Positions 9,122-19,400 of a stretch of DNA of 64,000 nt are shown in pieces. The stretch covers positions 6,554-70,553 of the forward strand of contig JAGWBU010000021.1 in assembly GCA_021295735.1 (NCBI GenBank), read 5' to 3'. Position 1 is the stretch's first letter. Every line of letters begins with the position of its first letter. The position numbers were made by a program, and so were the translations under genes. Under the pieces are notes generated by a model that saw only the letters and a program-made list of their open reading frames with translations, did no database searches and had not been told where the DNA came from. Origin of the DNA: Candidatus Poribacteria bacterium (GTDB lineage: Bacteria; Poribacteria; WGA-4E; WGA-3G).

Positions 9122-10513
9122 ATGAAAACACGGATAGAAAAAGATAGTTTAGGCGATGTAGAGGTGCCTGAGGATGCATATTGGGGTGCACAGACACAGC
9201 GCGCATACATTAATTTTGACATCGGAGATGAACGTTTTCCACCGACCTTCATTCGCGCGCTTGCTATTATTAAGCATGCAGCTGCTACCGTCAATGTTGA
9301 ACTCGGTGGGATTACCTCAGAAATCGCTGACCTTATCTGTCGTGCTGCGGATGAAGTCGCTGATGGCAACCTCACTGACCAGTTCCCGCTTCGGATTTGG
9401 CAAACAGGCAGCGGAACACAAACACACATGAATATTAACGAAGTTATCGCAAACCGTGCGAATGAACTGACGGGCGGAAATCGTGGAGCGAAATCTCCTG
9501 TGCATCCGAATGACCATGTGAACCGTTCGCAATCAACAAATGATGTTTTCCCGACTGCTATCCACATAGCGGTTGTTACGCAGTGTGTTGAACGTTTGTT
9601 GCCTGCAGCGGCAGCGTTACAAGGTGCATTAGAAGATAAAGTACAAGAATTTTCGGGGATTGTAAAAACAGGACGGACGCATCTGATGGACGCGACACCA
9701 TTAACATTAGGACAGGTATTCAGTGGGTATGTGCAGCAGATAGCACACGCGCAGGAAGCGATTAGGGATACGCTACCACATCTTTATGAACTCCCTATTG
9801 GAGGCACGGCAGTCGGAACAGGATTGAATACACAACCTGATTATGCGGACGCGGTAGCATCTCGTATTGCTGAACGCACGGGACATCCATTTGTGAGCGC
9901 ACCGAATAAGTTCGAAGCGTTGGGAAGTAGAGACGCACTCGTATCAGCAAGTGGTGCTATGAAACGGTTTGCTTGCGCCTTGTATAAAATTGCCAACGAT
10001 ATTCGTTGGTTAGGTAGCGGTCCCCGATGCGGTATCGGTGAATTGATTCTGCCAGAGAACGAACCGGGAAGCTCTATCATGCCCGGCAAAGTCAATCCGA
10101 CTCAGTGTGAGGCAATGACGATGGTTTGCGCACAGGTGATTGGCAATGATACAACAATCTCACTCGCTGGTAGTGCAGGCAATTTTGAATTGAACGTATT
10201 TATGCCTGTAATCGCTTTCAATAGTCTACAATCGATTCGGTTGTTATCGGATGCGTGTGATGCGTTCCGTCAGCATTGCGTTGTTGGAATTGAAGCAAAT
10301 TTATCAGTAATTGCTGGCTATCTGGAAGCATCTTTGATGTTGGTAACGGCGTTGACGCCACGGATAGGGTACGATGCGGCGGCAAAACTTGCACAGAAGG
10401 CACATCGGGAAGGGTCCACACTCCGCGAAGTAGCAGTTAAAGAAGGTGTGTTAACAGCAGAAGAGTTTGATGCGCTTGTTGTACCGAGTGAAATGGTCAC
10501 GCCAAATTTATAG
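9122..10513 (+). CDS. fumC: Class II fumarate hydratase
   Basis: About 463 residues of the fumarase/aspartase superfamily. The signature [11 protein letters not shown] is present with its mobile-loop serine, as are [25 protein letters not shown] and [11 protein letters not shown]. The T-H-L-M-D-A-T-P sequence favours fumarase over aspartase or argininosuccinate lyase. It interconverts fumarate and malate in the citric acid cycle. ATG at 9122 is chosen because AGAGGA at 9111-9116 is spaced 5 nt from it; an in-frame TTG lies one codon earlier. sucC and sucD elsewhere in the window supply neighbouring cycle steps. Confidence 0.95.
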   Translation: MKTRIEKDSLGDVEVPEDAYWGAQTQRAYINFDIGDERFPPTFIRALAIIKHAAATVNVELGGITSEIADLICRAADEVADGNLTDQFPLRIWQTGSGTQTHMNINEVIANRANELTGGNRGAKSPVHPNDHVNRSQSTNDVFPTAIHIAVVTQCVERLLPAAAALQGALEDKVQEFSGIVKTGRTHLMDATPLTLGQVFSGYVQQIAHAQEAIRDTLPHLYELPIGGTAVGTGLNTQPDYADAVASRIAERTGHPFVSAPNKFEALGSRDALVSASGAMKRFACALYKIANDIRWLGSGPRCGIGELILPENEPGSSIMPGKVNPTQCEAMTMVCAQVIGNDTTISLAGSAGNFELNVFMPVIAFNSLQSIRLLSDACDAFRQHCVVGIEANLSVIAGYLEASLMLVTALTPRIGYDAAAKLAQKAHREGSTLREVAVKEGVLTAEEFDALVVPSEMVTPNL

Positions 10514-10558
10514 CAAAACCAATGATTATTTATAGACTGCGAATCGTGTTTATGCAGG

Positions 10559-10624
10559 CTGGTAGATGCGGTGAATCAACGCCTCATGCACGTATGGCAT
10601 TCGGCGGGAAAACGCATCTACCAG
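10559..10624. repeat. Inverted repeat between fumC and rpoC
   Basis: Twelve-base perfect arms CTGGTAGATGCG (10559-10570) and CGCATCTACCAG (10613-10624) surround about 42 bp. The GGTAGATGCGG module recurs inside the family B element at 40767-40929. fumC and rpoC converge here, so it may serve both as a repeat relic and as a transcript end. Confidence 0.55.
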
Positions 10625-10667
10625 AGAAGTGTTCACATATTTTAGGTTTTACAATAAACAACTAAAG

Positions 10668-13600
10668 TTATTCCTCAACCGTGTCAGCAATCGGTTCAGG
10701 CTCAGAAACCGGTTCAGGTAATTCTTCAGGTTCCGGATTATCGATTGCGTCGCGTGACACTTCAAGTTCATGCCACTCAGAGAATCCTGTCCCAGCGGGG
10801 ATGAGGCGTCCGAGGATAACGTTTTCCTTTAGACCTGTAAGCAGGTCTGTTTGTCCTTCAACAGCGGCATCTGTGAGAACCTTGGGTGTCTGTTGGAAAC
10901 TCGCTGCAGAAATGAAACTATCCGTGCTAAGTGATGCTTTACTGATACTCTGCAAGACAGGTTCACCTGTTGCGGGGGTACCGCCTTCTTGTTCGACACG
11001 TCTGTTTTCGGCGTGGAACTTGTGTCGACTGACTTCATCGTTCGCGTAGAACTTTGTGTCCCCGACAGATAGGATGCGTATCTTTTGAAGCATCTGTCGC
11101 ACAATAACTTCCACGTGCTTATCGTTAATGCTGTCAGTCGGATAGACTGCCTGAACCTCATCCACAAGGTATGCCCAAAGTGCTTCTTCACCTTCCAGAG
11201 AATGTCCATTAAGGGTAGTTCTACCAATGGTAAGAATGTCATGTGGGTTGAGGTATCCGTCCGTCAGAGGTTCTCCTGCTTTGACCCAGTCACCATCATC
11301 AACACGGCGTTTCTCGTCGGGAATAGAATATAGACGACTTTTAGTAGCCCCATCTACGATTCGGTATTGGGGTACTCCAGCTTTCTGCCCGGTGAGTTGC
11401 ACATGCCCATCAATTTCAGCAATTTCAGCAGCATCTTCGCGTTTTGGACGCCGTGCTTCAAAAAGTTCCGTCACACGCGGAATCCCAGCAACAATGTCAA
11501 GGTTGGTAGTTTTTTCTTGCAATTCTGCCAACGAATGTTGTGCTTTGACACGTTGTCCATCCTTAACAGAAACTGAGTAACCAGCGGGAATAAGGTGCGA
11601 CACACTCCCGCCCCCTGGGATATCAATATCGACTCGGAAGGTTTCGATTAAGCCATCCACATCAACGCCAGCATATTGTTCAAGCGCGGTGGCATATTCC
11701 CAATCTTTCAACTCTTGATCGACATTAAGCGTACAGTTCGGATGCGTTACCTTGGTCACTCGATAGGTATTCTTTGAAGTAGAAGCCGATTCTTTTTTAT
11801 AGTTAGCATCACTGAGAATATCACCTACAGCAACCTCAGCATCAGGCGCGGTAACACCCGTTACCTTAAAGACACGTTCAGTATCAAAGCCTTTATAAAG
11901 TCGTTGGGCACGTTTATACTCAGTCTCGTCAATCTGTTGTCCAGCAGTAAACGGGCAATCATCATGATGAACAGCAAGGACGTGATACATCAGCTTTACA
12001 TCAGGCAGTGGCGTATCCGTGTCTCGATGTTGTTTCACAAGTGCTTTGTAGTCCGATTCTGTCATAGTTTCTTGATCTTCATCCCCTTCAGGGGCATGTA
12101 GATAAAGTTTCTCAAAGTCGAACCCCTTATAATTTCGCCGGTATCGATTAGACTCAGATTGCGTGATAAGTTCACCAACAGCAACGGGAAAGTCAGCGTG
12201 GTGTGAGGCTGCAACGCGGTAGAGTCGTTCAACCTCAAACGCTCCTTCATTCTTAGTGACATCAACCTCAAAACCTGGATATGCCTTCAACACTGCTTTT
12301 TTCTCATTTTCGGTGAGCAGTGTTTCAGGTTCCAACTTACAATCGGGATGATGCACAGCAGTAATACGGTATTTGAGTCGTTCGGCAGTAAACCCGCTGA
12401 ATTTATTCCGAAGTGCCTCTAATTTATCGGCTTCAATTAGTTCGTCAGGTTTTAGCGGGCATTCCGGGTGCATTACGTGTTTAACTCGATACAACTCCGC
12501 TGATGGGCGTTGCACTTCAAATGCTTTATACGTTTCCTGTGCACGTCGGAATTCTACAGCACTCAATTCTTGATCCACAGCTAAATCAATACCGTCACTG
12601 ACCTCTGTTAAGGTATACACCGGTTCATCAAGTTCCAAGTGGTACTGGCTCTCTTCTTCCGGCGAGAGTAGTTTTCCTTCCTTAAACGGACAACTCGGAT
12701 GTGTAACCTTCTGAATTTGATACATCATTTCGGCTTTCACACTGTCCTGCTTTCGTAAATATTCACTTTCGGTAAGGATCGTCCCTTTTTTCGTTTGGTA
12801 CACCCATTCACCATCAAACGGGCGGATCTCAGAACGCCATGTTTCCGCCTCGCTTTCTGTCAGCAATGTGCCTTCCTTCAGTGAAGTATCCGCATGTTTT
12901 ACACTTTTCACACGATAGTGTGGTTCAGAGCATCGGAACGGTGAGAATTTGTGAAAACAGATATTATATTCCTGTTCCGTTAGATATTGCCCCTCTTGCA
13001 ATGAAAAGCCTGATTCAGTGTTCGCTTCAATGATATCTGGACGTTTAACTCCAATAACTTGACAGGCGATAGGTTCAACCTCAAACCCAGGAAAACGTTC
13101 ACGGTTTTCCTCATGCTGTTTCTCGGTGAGGAGTTCATCCGGTTGCAGTTTGCATTCAGGGTGTTCTACGGTTTTAACCTTATATTTTGGTTGATCGAGG
13201 TGTTCCGCGACCTGTTGAACTATCCATAATCCGCTTTCTTCACGAACGGTACGTCCCGGAATGAAATCACGAAACCGCACTTTCCCGGTAGCCTTCGCCA
13301 GAATCTTACGTGCGAGTCGTTCACTCATATCTTCAACCACACCGCCTGTATGGAAAGTACGCATTGTCAACTGCGTCCCAGGTTCGCCGATAGATTGCGC
13401 TGCGATGATGCCGATAGCCTCTCCAACATTGGCAAGTTGTCCCGATGTTAAATCAGCGCCATAGCAGGTCGCACAGGTGCCTTTATCGGCCTCGCAGGTA
13501 AGTATAGATCTGACACGAACGCTGGGAACCTCAGCATCCTCAATAATTTGTGCTATCTGTGGTGTAATCAATGTGCCATCTTCAACCAACGTTTCCTCTG

Positions 13601-16286
13601 TCGTGGGATGTATGACAGGTTCCACGGTGACACGACCACTAATTTTGAAACTGATGGTTCCTGCGTCTGTGGTAAATTTGAGGATACCGTGCGTTGTGCC
13701 GCAATCATCTTCGGTAATCATAACATCTTGCGCAACATCAACAAGTTTCCGCGTGAGGTACCCAGAGGCAGCGGTTTTCATAGCGGTATCCACCAACCCC
13801 TTCCGTGACCCATAGGTTGAGGTAAAGTAATCAAGTACATCCAAGCCTTCCCGATAAGAAGATTGAATCGGTGTAGACAGAATCTCACCACTCTGCTTAG
13901 ATTTCAGTCCAACGATAGCACTAATTTGGATAAATGGATTTTTGCGAGCGCGGGCACCACTGTCTGCCATCAGATGCACAGGGCTAAAACCTTCAACCTC
14001 TTTACCTTGTTCAACCAGATACGTTTCTGTCGTCGGAAGCTCGGTAAACAGCGTCTCTTCAATTTTTTCGACAGCATCATACCATATCCGAATTTTCTGG
14101 TTCTCTAATTCCTCTGCCTCAAGGTTTTCTTCCTCGCTTAAACGTTCAATTTGTTTGCTTGCCGCAGTGAGGATTTTCGTTTTATCAAGCGGTATCAAGT
14201 AATCTCGTATACCAGGCGATATTCCGCTGCGAGTTGCGTACTCAAAACTAAGTTTCTGTAACCGATCTAACAACGATACAGTTTCTGCGGTCCCAAGTTC
14301 ATTAAAACAACGTTTGACAAGTTGCGACAAACGTCTACTGCGCGCTTCCTCATTGAAAAATGGCAATTCAAGTCCTGTAGTCTCATCTTTCCAAGTGAGT
14401 GAGGCGGTGCCGTTTGTATGCGGAAGAACCTCATTAAAAATCACACGTCCAACGGTCGTGAGGATTGGTTCATGATGTCCTTTGAAGAACAGTAGAACAG
14501 AATCATGCAGTTTGAGCGTGCCACAACCGTGTGCATGCGTCACCTCATCCACAGATGTAAATCGGCGCTTGGCCCAAACTTCATTTTCTAACGTAGCAAA
14601 GACGTTATCTGATTTGGCATCTCCTGATTTTTCTGTATAGGCAGCATGGAGTTGTTCTGCTCGTCCTTGGTGTTCTGGCAGTGATTTTGTTAGAAAACTC
14701 GCGCCTAAAATCATATCAAGTTCTGGCACTGTAATCGGTTCACCATGCGAAGGTTTGAGAATATTACCACTACTGAGTAGTAACATTTTCGCTTCTGCGC
14801 GAGCTTCAATAGATAGAGGCACATGAACTGCCATCTGATCACCATCAAAATCAGCATTAAACGCTTTACAAACAAGCGGTGGTATCCGAATTGACTTCCC
14901 TTCAACAAGCACAGGCATGAACGCCTGAATTCCGAGTCTGTGTAGCGTCGGAGGACGATTCAATAACACTGGATGGTCAGCGATAACTTCCTCTAATGCT
15001 TCCCAAACTGGCGAGTCTGGTGTAACGTGTTCGGTCAGATATTTGCCACGTTTAATAGTCTGCACTTTTCCAGCTGTTAAAAGTTTCTCAATAATAAATG
15101 GCTTAAAAAGTTCAACAGCCATTAATTTAGGCACCCCGCACTGATGAAGTTCCAGTTCGGGTCCGACAACGATGACGCTTCTGCCAGAATAGTCGACTCG
15201 TTTACCGAGTAGATTTTGTCGGAAACGTCCGACTTTACCTTTAAGGATATCAGATAAGGATTTGAGCGCGCGTTTACCAGGTCCAGTCACGCGACGCCCG
15301 TGCCTGCCGTTGTCCAAAAATGCGTCGACAGATTCCTGAAGCATCCGTTTTTCGTTTCGGAGGATGACTTCGGGAGACCGGAGATCAATAAGTTTTTGCA
15401 GTCGGTTGTTTCGGTTAATTACACGGCGATATAGATCGTTGAGATCACTTGTTGCAAACCTACCACCTTCCAAAGAGACTAAAGGACGAAGATCAGGGCT
15501 AATCACAGGAAGAACATCAAGGATCATCCAGTCAGGATGCATCTCTGCTCTGTCAAAACCTGCTACCATCTTGAGCTGCTTTGAAAGTTTTACTTTTTTC
15601 TGGTGGCTTGAGGTTGCCTCAAGTTCTTCTGTGAATTTTTTCACATCTTCTGGCAGATCAATTTTGCGCAGGAGTTCCTGAATTGCATCAGCCCCTGTTC
15701 GCGCTCGGAACGAATCCGGATGTTCACGCAGCTTAGCATTCACCTCCGTCTCTGTAAGGATATCTTTTTCTGCCAAACCACAACTGTCATCAATGACCTC
15801 TATAACAATAAATGCTTCAAAGTAAAGAACCCGCTCAACTTGTCGGGAGGCAAGCTCAAGGAACGTGCCAAGTCGCGATGGGATCCCTTTAAAAAACCAT
15901 ATATGGGAAACTGGCGTAGCAAGTTTGATGTACCCAAGTCGTTCTCGTCGGACTTGCGATTTTGTCACCTCAACTCCGCACTGGTCACAAATAAGACCTT
16001 TATGCTTAATTCGCTTATACTTACCGCAACTGCACTCAAAATCCTTTTGTGGGCCAAACGTTGCTTCACAAAATAAACCTTGATTTTCAGGGCGAAAACT
16101 CCGGTAGTTAATCGTTTCTGCCTTTTTGATTTCGCCGCAATCACATGTGCCTTTCTCGGGACACGTCCACGTATCGCTTGCTGGGTTCCGCCGCCTACAA
16201 GATGTCCGTTTTGCCCAATCCTTTATCTGCTCAGGCGAAGCGATACTGATAGAGATACGATTAAATCGATTTTCTTTGTCTGCCAT
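10668..16286 (-). CDS. rpoC: DNA-directed RNA polymerase subunit beta-prime, with a large repeat insertion
   Basis: About 1872 residues, some 465 longer than E. coli beta-prime. The N-terminal zinc ribbon, the RKR-rich clamp, the catalytic N-A-D-F-D-G-D (about 14837-14857), the bridge-helix region and the second zinc site (CEADKGTCATC) are all intact. The trigger-loop sequence GTQLTMRTFHTGG (about 13340-13385) is followed by a short conventional domain. Then comes a tandem-repeat block (11650-13184), after which the chain resumes at the conserved VTELFEARRPK. The acidic C-terminus is Glu/Pro-rich. The start is set at the ATG at 16286, with AAGGAG upstream at 16295-16300, rather than the in-frame ATG 14 codons earlier. 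rpoB lies 127 bp upstream on the same strand. Confidence 0.97.
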   Translation of the reverse strand: MADKENRFNRISISIASPEQIKDWAKRTSCRRRNPASDTWTCPEKGTCDCGEIKKAETINYRSFRPENQGLFCEATFGPQKDFECSCGKYKRIKHKGLICDQCGVEVTKSQVRRERLGYIKLATPVSHIWFFKGIPSRLGTFLELASRQVERVLYFEAFIVIEVIDDSCGLAEKDILTETEVNAKLREHPDSFRARTGADAIQELLRKIDLPEDVKKFTEELEATSSHQKKVKLSKQLKMVAGFDRAEMHPDWMILDVLPVISPDLRPLVSLEGGRFATSDLNDLYRRVINRNNRLQKLIDLRSPEVILRNEKRMLQESVDAFLDNGRHGRRVTGPGKRALKSLSDILKGKVGRFRQNLLGKRVDYSGRSVIVVGPELELHQCGVPKLMAVELFKPFIIEKLLTAGKVQTIKRGKYLTEHVTPDSPVWEALEEVIADHPVLLNRPPTLHRLGIQAFMPVLVEGKSIRIPPLVCKAFNADFDGDQMAVHVPLSIEARAEAKMLLLSSGNILKPSHGEPITVPELDMILGASFLTKSLPEHQGRAEQLHAAYTEKSGDAKSDNVFATLENEVWAKRRFTSVDEVTHAHGCGTLKLHDSVLLFFKGHHEPILTTVGRVIFNEVLPHTNGTASLTWKDETTGLELPFFNEEARSRRLSQLVKRCFNELGTAETVSLLDRLQKLSFEYATRSGISPGIRDYLIPLDKTKILTAASKQIERLSEEENLEAEELENQKIRIWYDAVEKIEETLFTELPTTETYLVEQGKEVEGFSPVHLMADSGARARKNPFIQISAIVGLKSKQSGEILSTPIQSSYREGLDVLDYFTSTYGSRKGLVDTAMKTAASGYLTRKLVDVAQDVMITEDDCGTTHGILKFTTDAGTISFKISGRVTVEPVIHPTTEETLVEDGTLITPQIAQIIEDAEVPSVRVRSILTCEADKGTCATCYGADLTSGQLANVGEAIGIIAAQSIGEPGTQLTMRTFHTGGVVEDMSERLARKILAKATGKVRFRDFIPGRTVREESGLWIVQQVAEHLDQPKYKVKTVEHPECKLQPDELLTEKQHEENRERFPGFEVEPIACQVIGVKRPDIIEANTESGFSLQEGQYLTEQEYNICFHKFSPFRCSEPHYRVKSVKHADTSLKEGTLLTESEAETWRSEIRPFDGEWVYQTKKGTILTESEYLRKQDSVKAEMMYQIQKVTHPSCPFKEGKLLSPEEESQYHLELDEPVYTLTEVSDGIDLAVDQELSAVEFRRAQETYKAFEVQRPSAELYRVKHVMHPECPLKPDELIEADKLEALRNKFSGFTAERLKYRITAVHHPDCKLEPETLLTENEKKAVLKAYPGFEVDVTKNEGAFEVERLYRVAASHHADFPVAVGELITQSESNRYRRNYKGFDFEKLYLHAPEGDEDQETMTESDYKALVKQHRDTDTPLPDVKLMYHVLAVHHDDCPFTAGQQIDETEYKRAQRLYKGFDTERVFKVTGVTAPDAEVAVGDILSDANYKKESASTSKNTYRVTKVTHPNCTLNVDQELKDWEYATALEQYAGVDVDGLIETFRVDIDIPGGGSVSHLIPAGYSVSVKDGQRVKAQHSLAELQEKTTNLDIVAGIPRVTELFEARRPKREDAAEIAEIDGHVQLTGQKAGVPQYRIVDGATKSRLYSIPDEKRRVDDGDWVKAGEPLTDGYLNPHDILTIGRTTLNGHSLEGEEALWAYLVDEVQAVYPTDSINDKHVEVIVRQMLQKIRILSVGDTKFYANDEVSRHKFHAENRRVEQEGGTPATGEPVLQSISKASLSTDSFISAASFQQTPKVLTDAAVEGQTDLLTGLKENVILGRLIPAGTGFSEWHELEVSRDAIDNPEPEELPEPVSEPEPIADTVEE
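11650..13184 (-). repeat. Protein-level tandem repeat array inside beta-prime
   Basis: About 510 residues made of roughly 13 degenerate units of 26-50 residues. The core pattern is Y-[RK]-V-x3-H-P-x-C-x-[LF], then L-[LIT]-[ST]-E-x-E, then about 8 residues and G-F-x-x-E. The H-P-x-C centre is clear in at least five units (for example VEHPECKL, VTHPSCPF, VMHPECPL, VHHPDCKL, VTHPNCTL) and eroded in the rest. The reading frame is open throughout and flanked by canonical polymerase sequence, so it is translated. It lies in the trigger-loop region where other bacteria carry the SI3 insertion, but the units do not look like the sandwich-barrel hybrid motifs of known SI3. Confidence 0.85.
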
Positions 16287-16413
16287 TCTTTCTGCTCCTT
16301 TAATGGTTGTAGGAATGGCTATCGGCAATTAGCCCTCGGCTTTCAGTATAAGAGATATGTGATGTATGCCAGTCCCCTTACCGATAGCCGATAGTTGATA
16401 GCCATGTTTCAAA

Positions 16414-19400
16414 CTATTCGGCGTCATCGGTGTCCCACGTGAGTTTTAAAGGTGGTTCCTCATCTATGGGTTCCATTGTATCCAACGTGTGTAAGAGCGG
16501 GAATCCCGCTTCATGGAGACCTACTTGTTCTGAGTCAACATCTGCAGGGTCACCTTCAGATAATTCCACATTTAAACCAAGACTTTGCAATTCTCTCACC
16601 AACACGTTAAAAGATTCAGGGGTGCCGGGTTTTAAAGGACTTTGACCTTTTACAATAGATTCATAAATTTTGGTTCTGCCTTTTACATCGTCCGACTTGA
16701 TAGTCAACATCTCTTGCAGTGTGTGTGCTGCACCATAAGCCTCCAATGCCCAAACCTCCATTTCACCGAGTCGTTGCCCTCCGTGTTGGGCCTTTCCACC
16801 CAGCGGTTGCTGTGTCACCAAGGAGTACGGCCCGGTTGAACGCGCATGCATTTTATCCGCAACGAGGTGATTCAACTTGAGAAAATAAACATAACCAACT
16901 GTTACTTCCTGTCCGAACGGTTCACCAGTGCGTCCATCATAGAGTACGCTTTTACCTGTCTGTTTGACCTTATCAGGCAAACCCGTTTTCACCAACATGT
17001 CGAACACCTCTTCCTCTGTAGCACCGTCAAATACAGGTGAGGCAACATGCAAACCGAGTTCCTTGCATGCCAAACCTAAATGTATTTCGAGAATCTGACC
17101 AACATTCATCCGAGAAGGCACGCCAAGAGGATTTAAAACTATATCAACAGGAGTACCATCCGGTAGGTATGGCATATCTTCTTCGGGTAAAATTTTGGCG
17201 ACAACGCCCTTGTTACCGTAGCGCCCCGCCATTTTATCTCCGATGGAGATCGGACGTCGACTTGCAACATAGACTTTGACAAGTTTCAAAACCCCCGGTT
17301 TTAACTCTTCACCTGCAGCGAGTTTTTCCAACGCGTCATCTTTTTCCTGCGTATAAGCATTAATCCGACCAGTGGCGAGTTCTTGCAGATTCTTAATGTA
17401 CGACACTGCATCTGCATCTGTGATCTGAAGTGCTTCCAATTGACTTTGCGACAGCACGTCCAGATATTCACGCGTCAACACTTCACCTGCCTGCATCTGC
17501 AGAGGTGCTTCAGTGTTTTCCCCATCCTCAGCCTTACTATCCTCCTCAAAAGTTGTTGGATACGCGAGTTCTTTGTTGACCAAAGTCTCACGTAATTCTT
17601 CTGTCAAGCGTTCGGTAACTTGTGCACACTGTTCTGTCCAGGTTTGCTCAATTTGTTTTCGGAATGCCTCTTGCCGCCAAGCGGTTCGCTCGCTATTAGG
17701 GGTAGCTTGGCGAGAGAATACCTTTACGTCAATGACAACGCCTTCTACGCCTGGTCGGGTGTAAGCGGAAGCGTCTTTTACCTCTTTGACTTTCTCCCCG
17801 AAAATCGCTCGTAGTAGTTTTTCTTCAGGACCATATTCACTTTCCCCTTTTGGAGAGATTTTTCCGACAAGAATACTACCGGTCCCAACGACACTCCCGA
17901 TCCGAATGATTCCTTCGTCATCAAGTTGGGCAAGGCTCCGGGCAGACATGTTTGGAATATCACGGGTGATCTCTTCGTCTCCCATCTTTGTTTGCCTCGC
18001 GGCGACTTCGAATTCTTCAATATGGATAGAGGTGAACGTATCGTTTTTGATGAGCGACTCGCTGATGAGGATTGAGTCCTCAAAGTTGTGTCCGCCCCAC
18101 GGCATATAGGCGCAAAGAACATTTCTTCCAAGTGCGAGTTCACCACCTTCAGTTGCTGTGCCATCGGCAACAACATCGCCAGCTTCAACAACATCGCCTA
18201 TATTCACGCGTGGACGCTGATGGATACAGGTGCCGCTGTTACTCCGCTTGAAGTTTTTCAGTTTATAGACATCGTAGCCCATTTCACTGAAAGCATGCTC
18301 ACCTTCTTCAAGATGAAGCGCTTGCCCAGTGCGGATCAGGATCTCTTCGGCATCAACGCTGGAGACAACCCCATCACGTTGTGCGATGACCATAGCATTA
18401 GCATCACGCGCAGCGCGATGTTCCATACCGGTCCCAACCCACGGTGCCTCTGGACGAATTAGCGGTACTGCCTGTCGCTGATGGTTAGCCCCCATGAGTG
18501 CACGGTTAGCATCTTCATGCTCCAAAAAAGGCACAAGCGCAGCGGAAACACCAACAATTTGTTGCGGAGCGATACCGATGTAATCAATTTCTTTAAGCTC
18601 GCGCGGAAGCACTTCCTCACCTTTTCGGCTACGAAGTATTTTTGATCTACTGTGAGAAGATATAGCATCTGCAGGGGCAATGTGGTACTTGTCCTCTGCA
18701 TCTGCTGTTAAATATTCAACATCTTTGGTAATTTTACCTCTGCGGACAACACGGTAGGGTGTTTCTAAAAACCCGTATGGATTAACACGCGCAAAAGTTG
18801 CTAAGGAAACTATGAGACCGATGGAGGGCCCCTCCGGCGTTTCTAAAGGACAGACACGTCCATAATGCGTGCGATGGACATCTCGCACGGCTGCGGTAGC
18901 ACGGTCACGATGTAACCCGCCAGGACCGATCGCTGAAATACGACGTTTATGGGTGAGTTCATCCAACGGATTAATCTGTTGCATGAATTGGGAAAGTTGG
19001 TTAGAGCCGAAAAACTCTCGGAGTGCCATCATGAGTGGCTTTGGATTCACCAAATTCTTCGGATTTTTCAGCTGTGCATCAGTGGTCGTACTTAGTTTTT
19101 CTCGCGCTGCCCGGCGCATTTGCAGCAGTGCCATGCGAAATTGATTCTCAAGCAGTTCTCCGATAACACGCACGCGGCGATTTCCGAGATGGTCTAAATC
19201 ATCTACTTCTCTGTGCCCATTTCGGATGTGCATCAGGTGTTGTAAAGTGGCAGCGATATCCTCTTTGCGAAGTACCTTTATCTCTTCTAATGGCATCTCA
19301 CCGGATTCATCAATATAGATAGCTAAATCACCGAGTTGCGTATTGAGTTTGTATCTTCCGACGGTGCCTAAATCATAACGTGCGCCATCAAAAAACAGGC

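Noticed and set aside
11650-13184. The beta-prime repeat block as a separate gene or an assembly artefact
   Set aside because: The frame is open through the block and joins canonical polymerase sequence on both sides without a shift; unit divergence argues against an assembly duplication.
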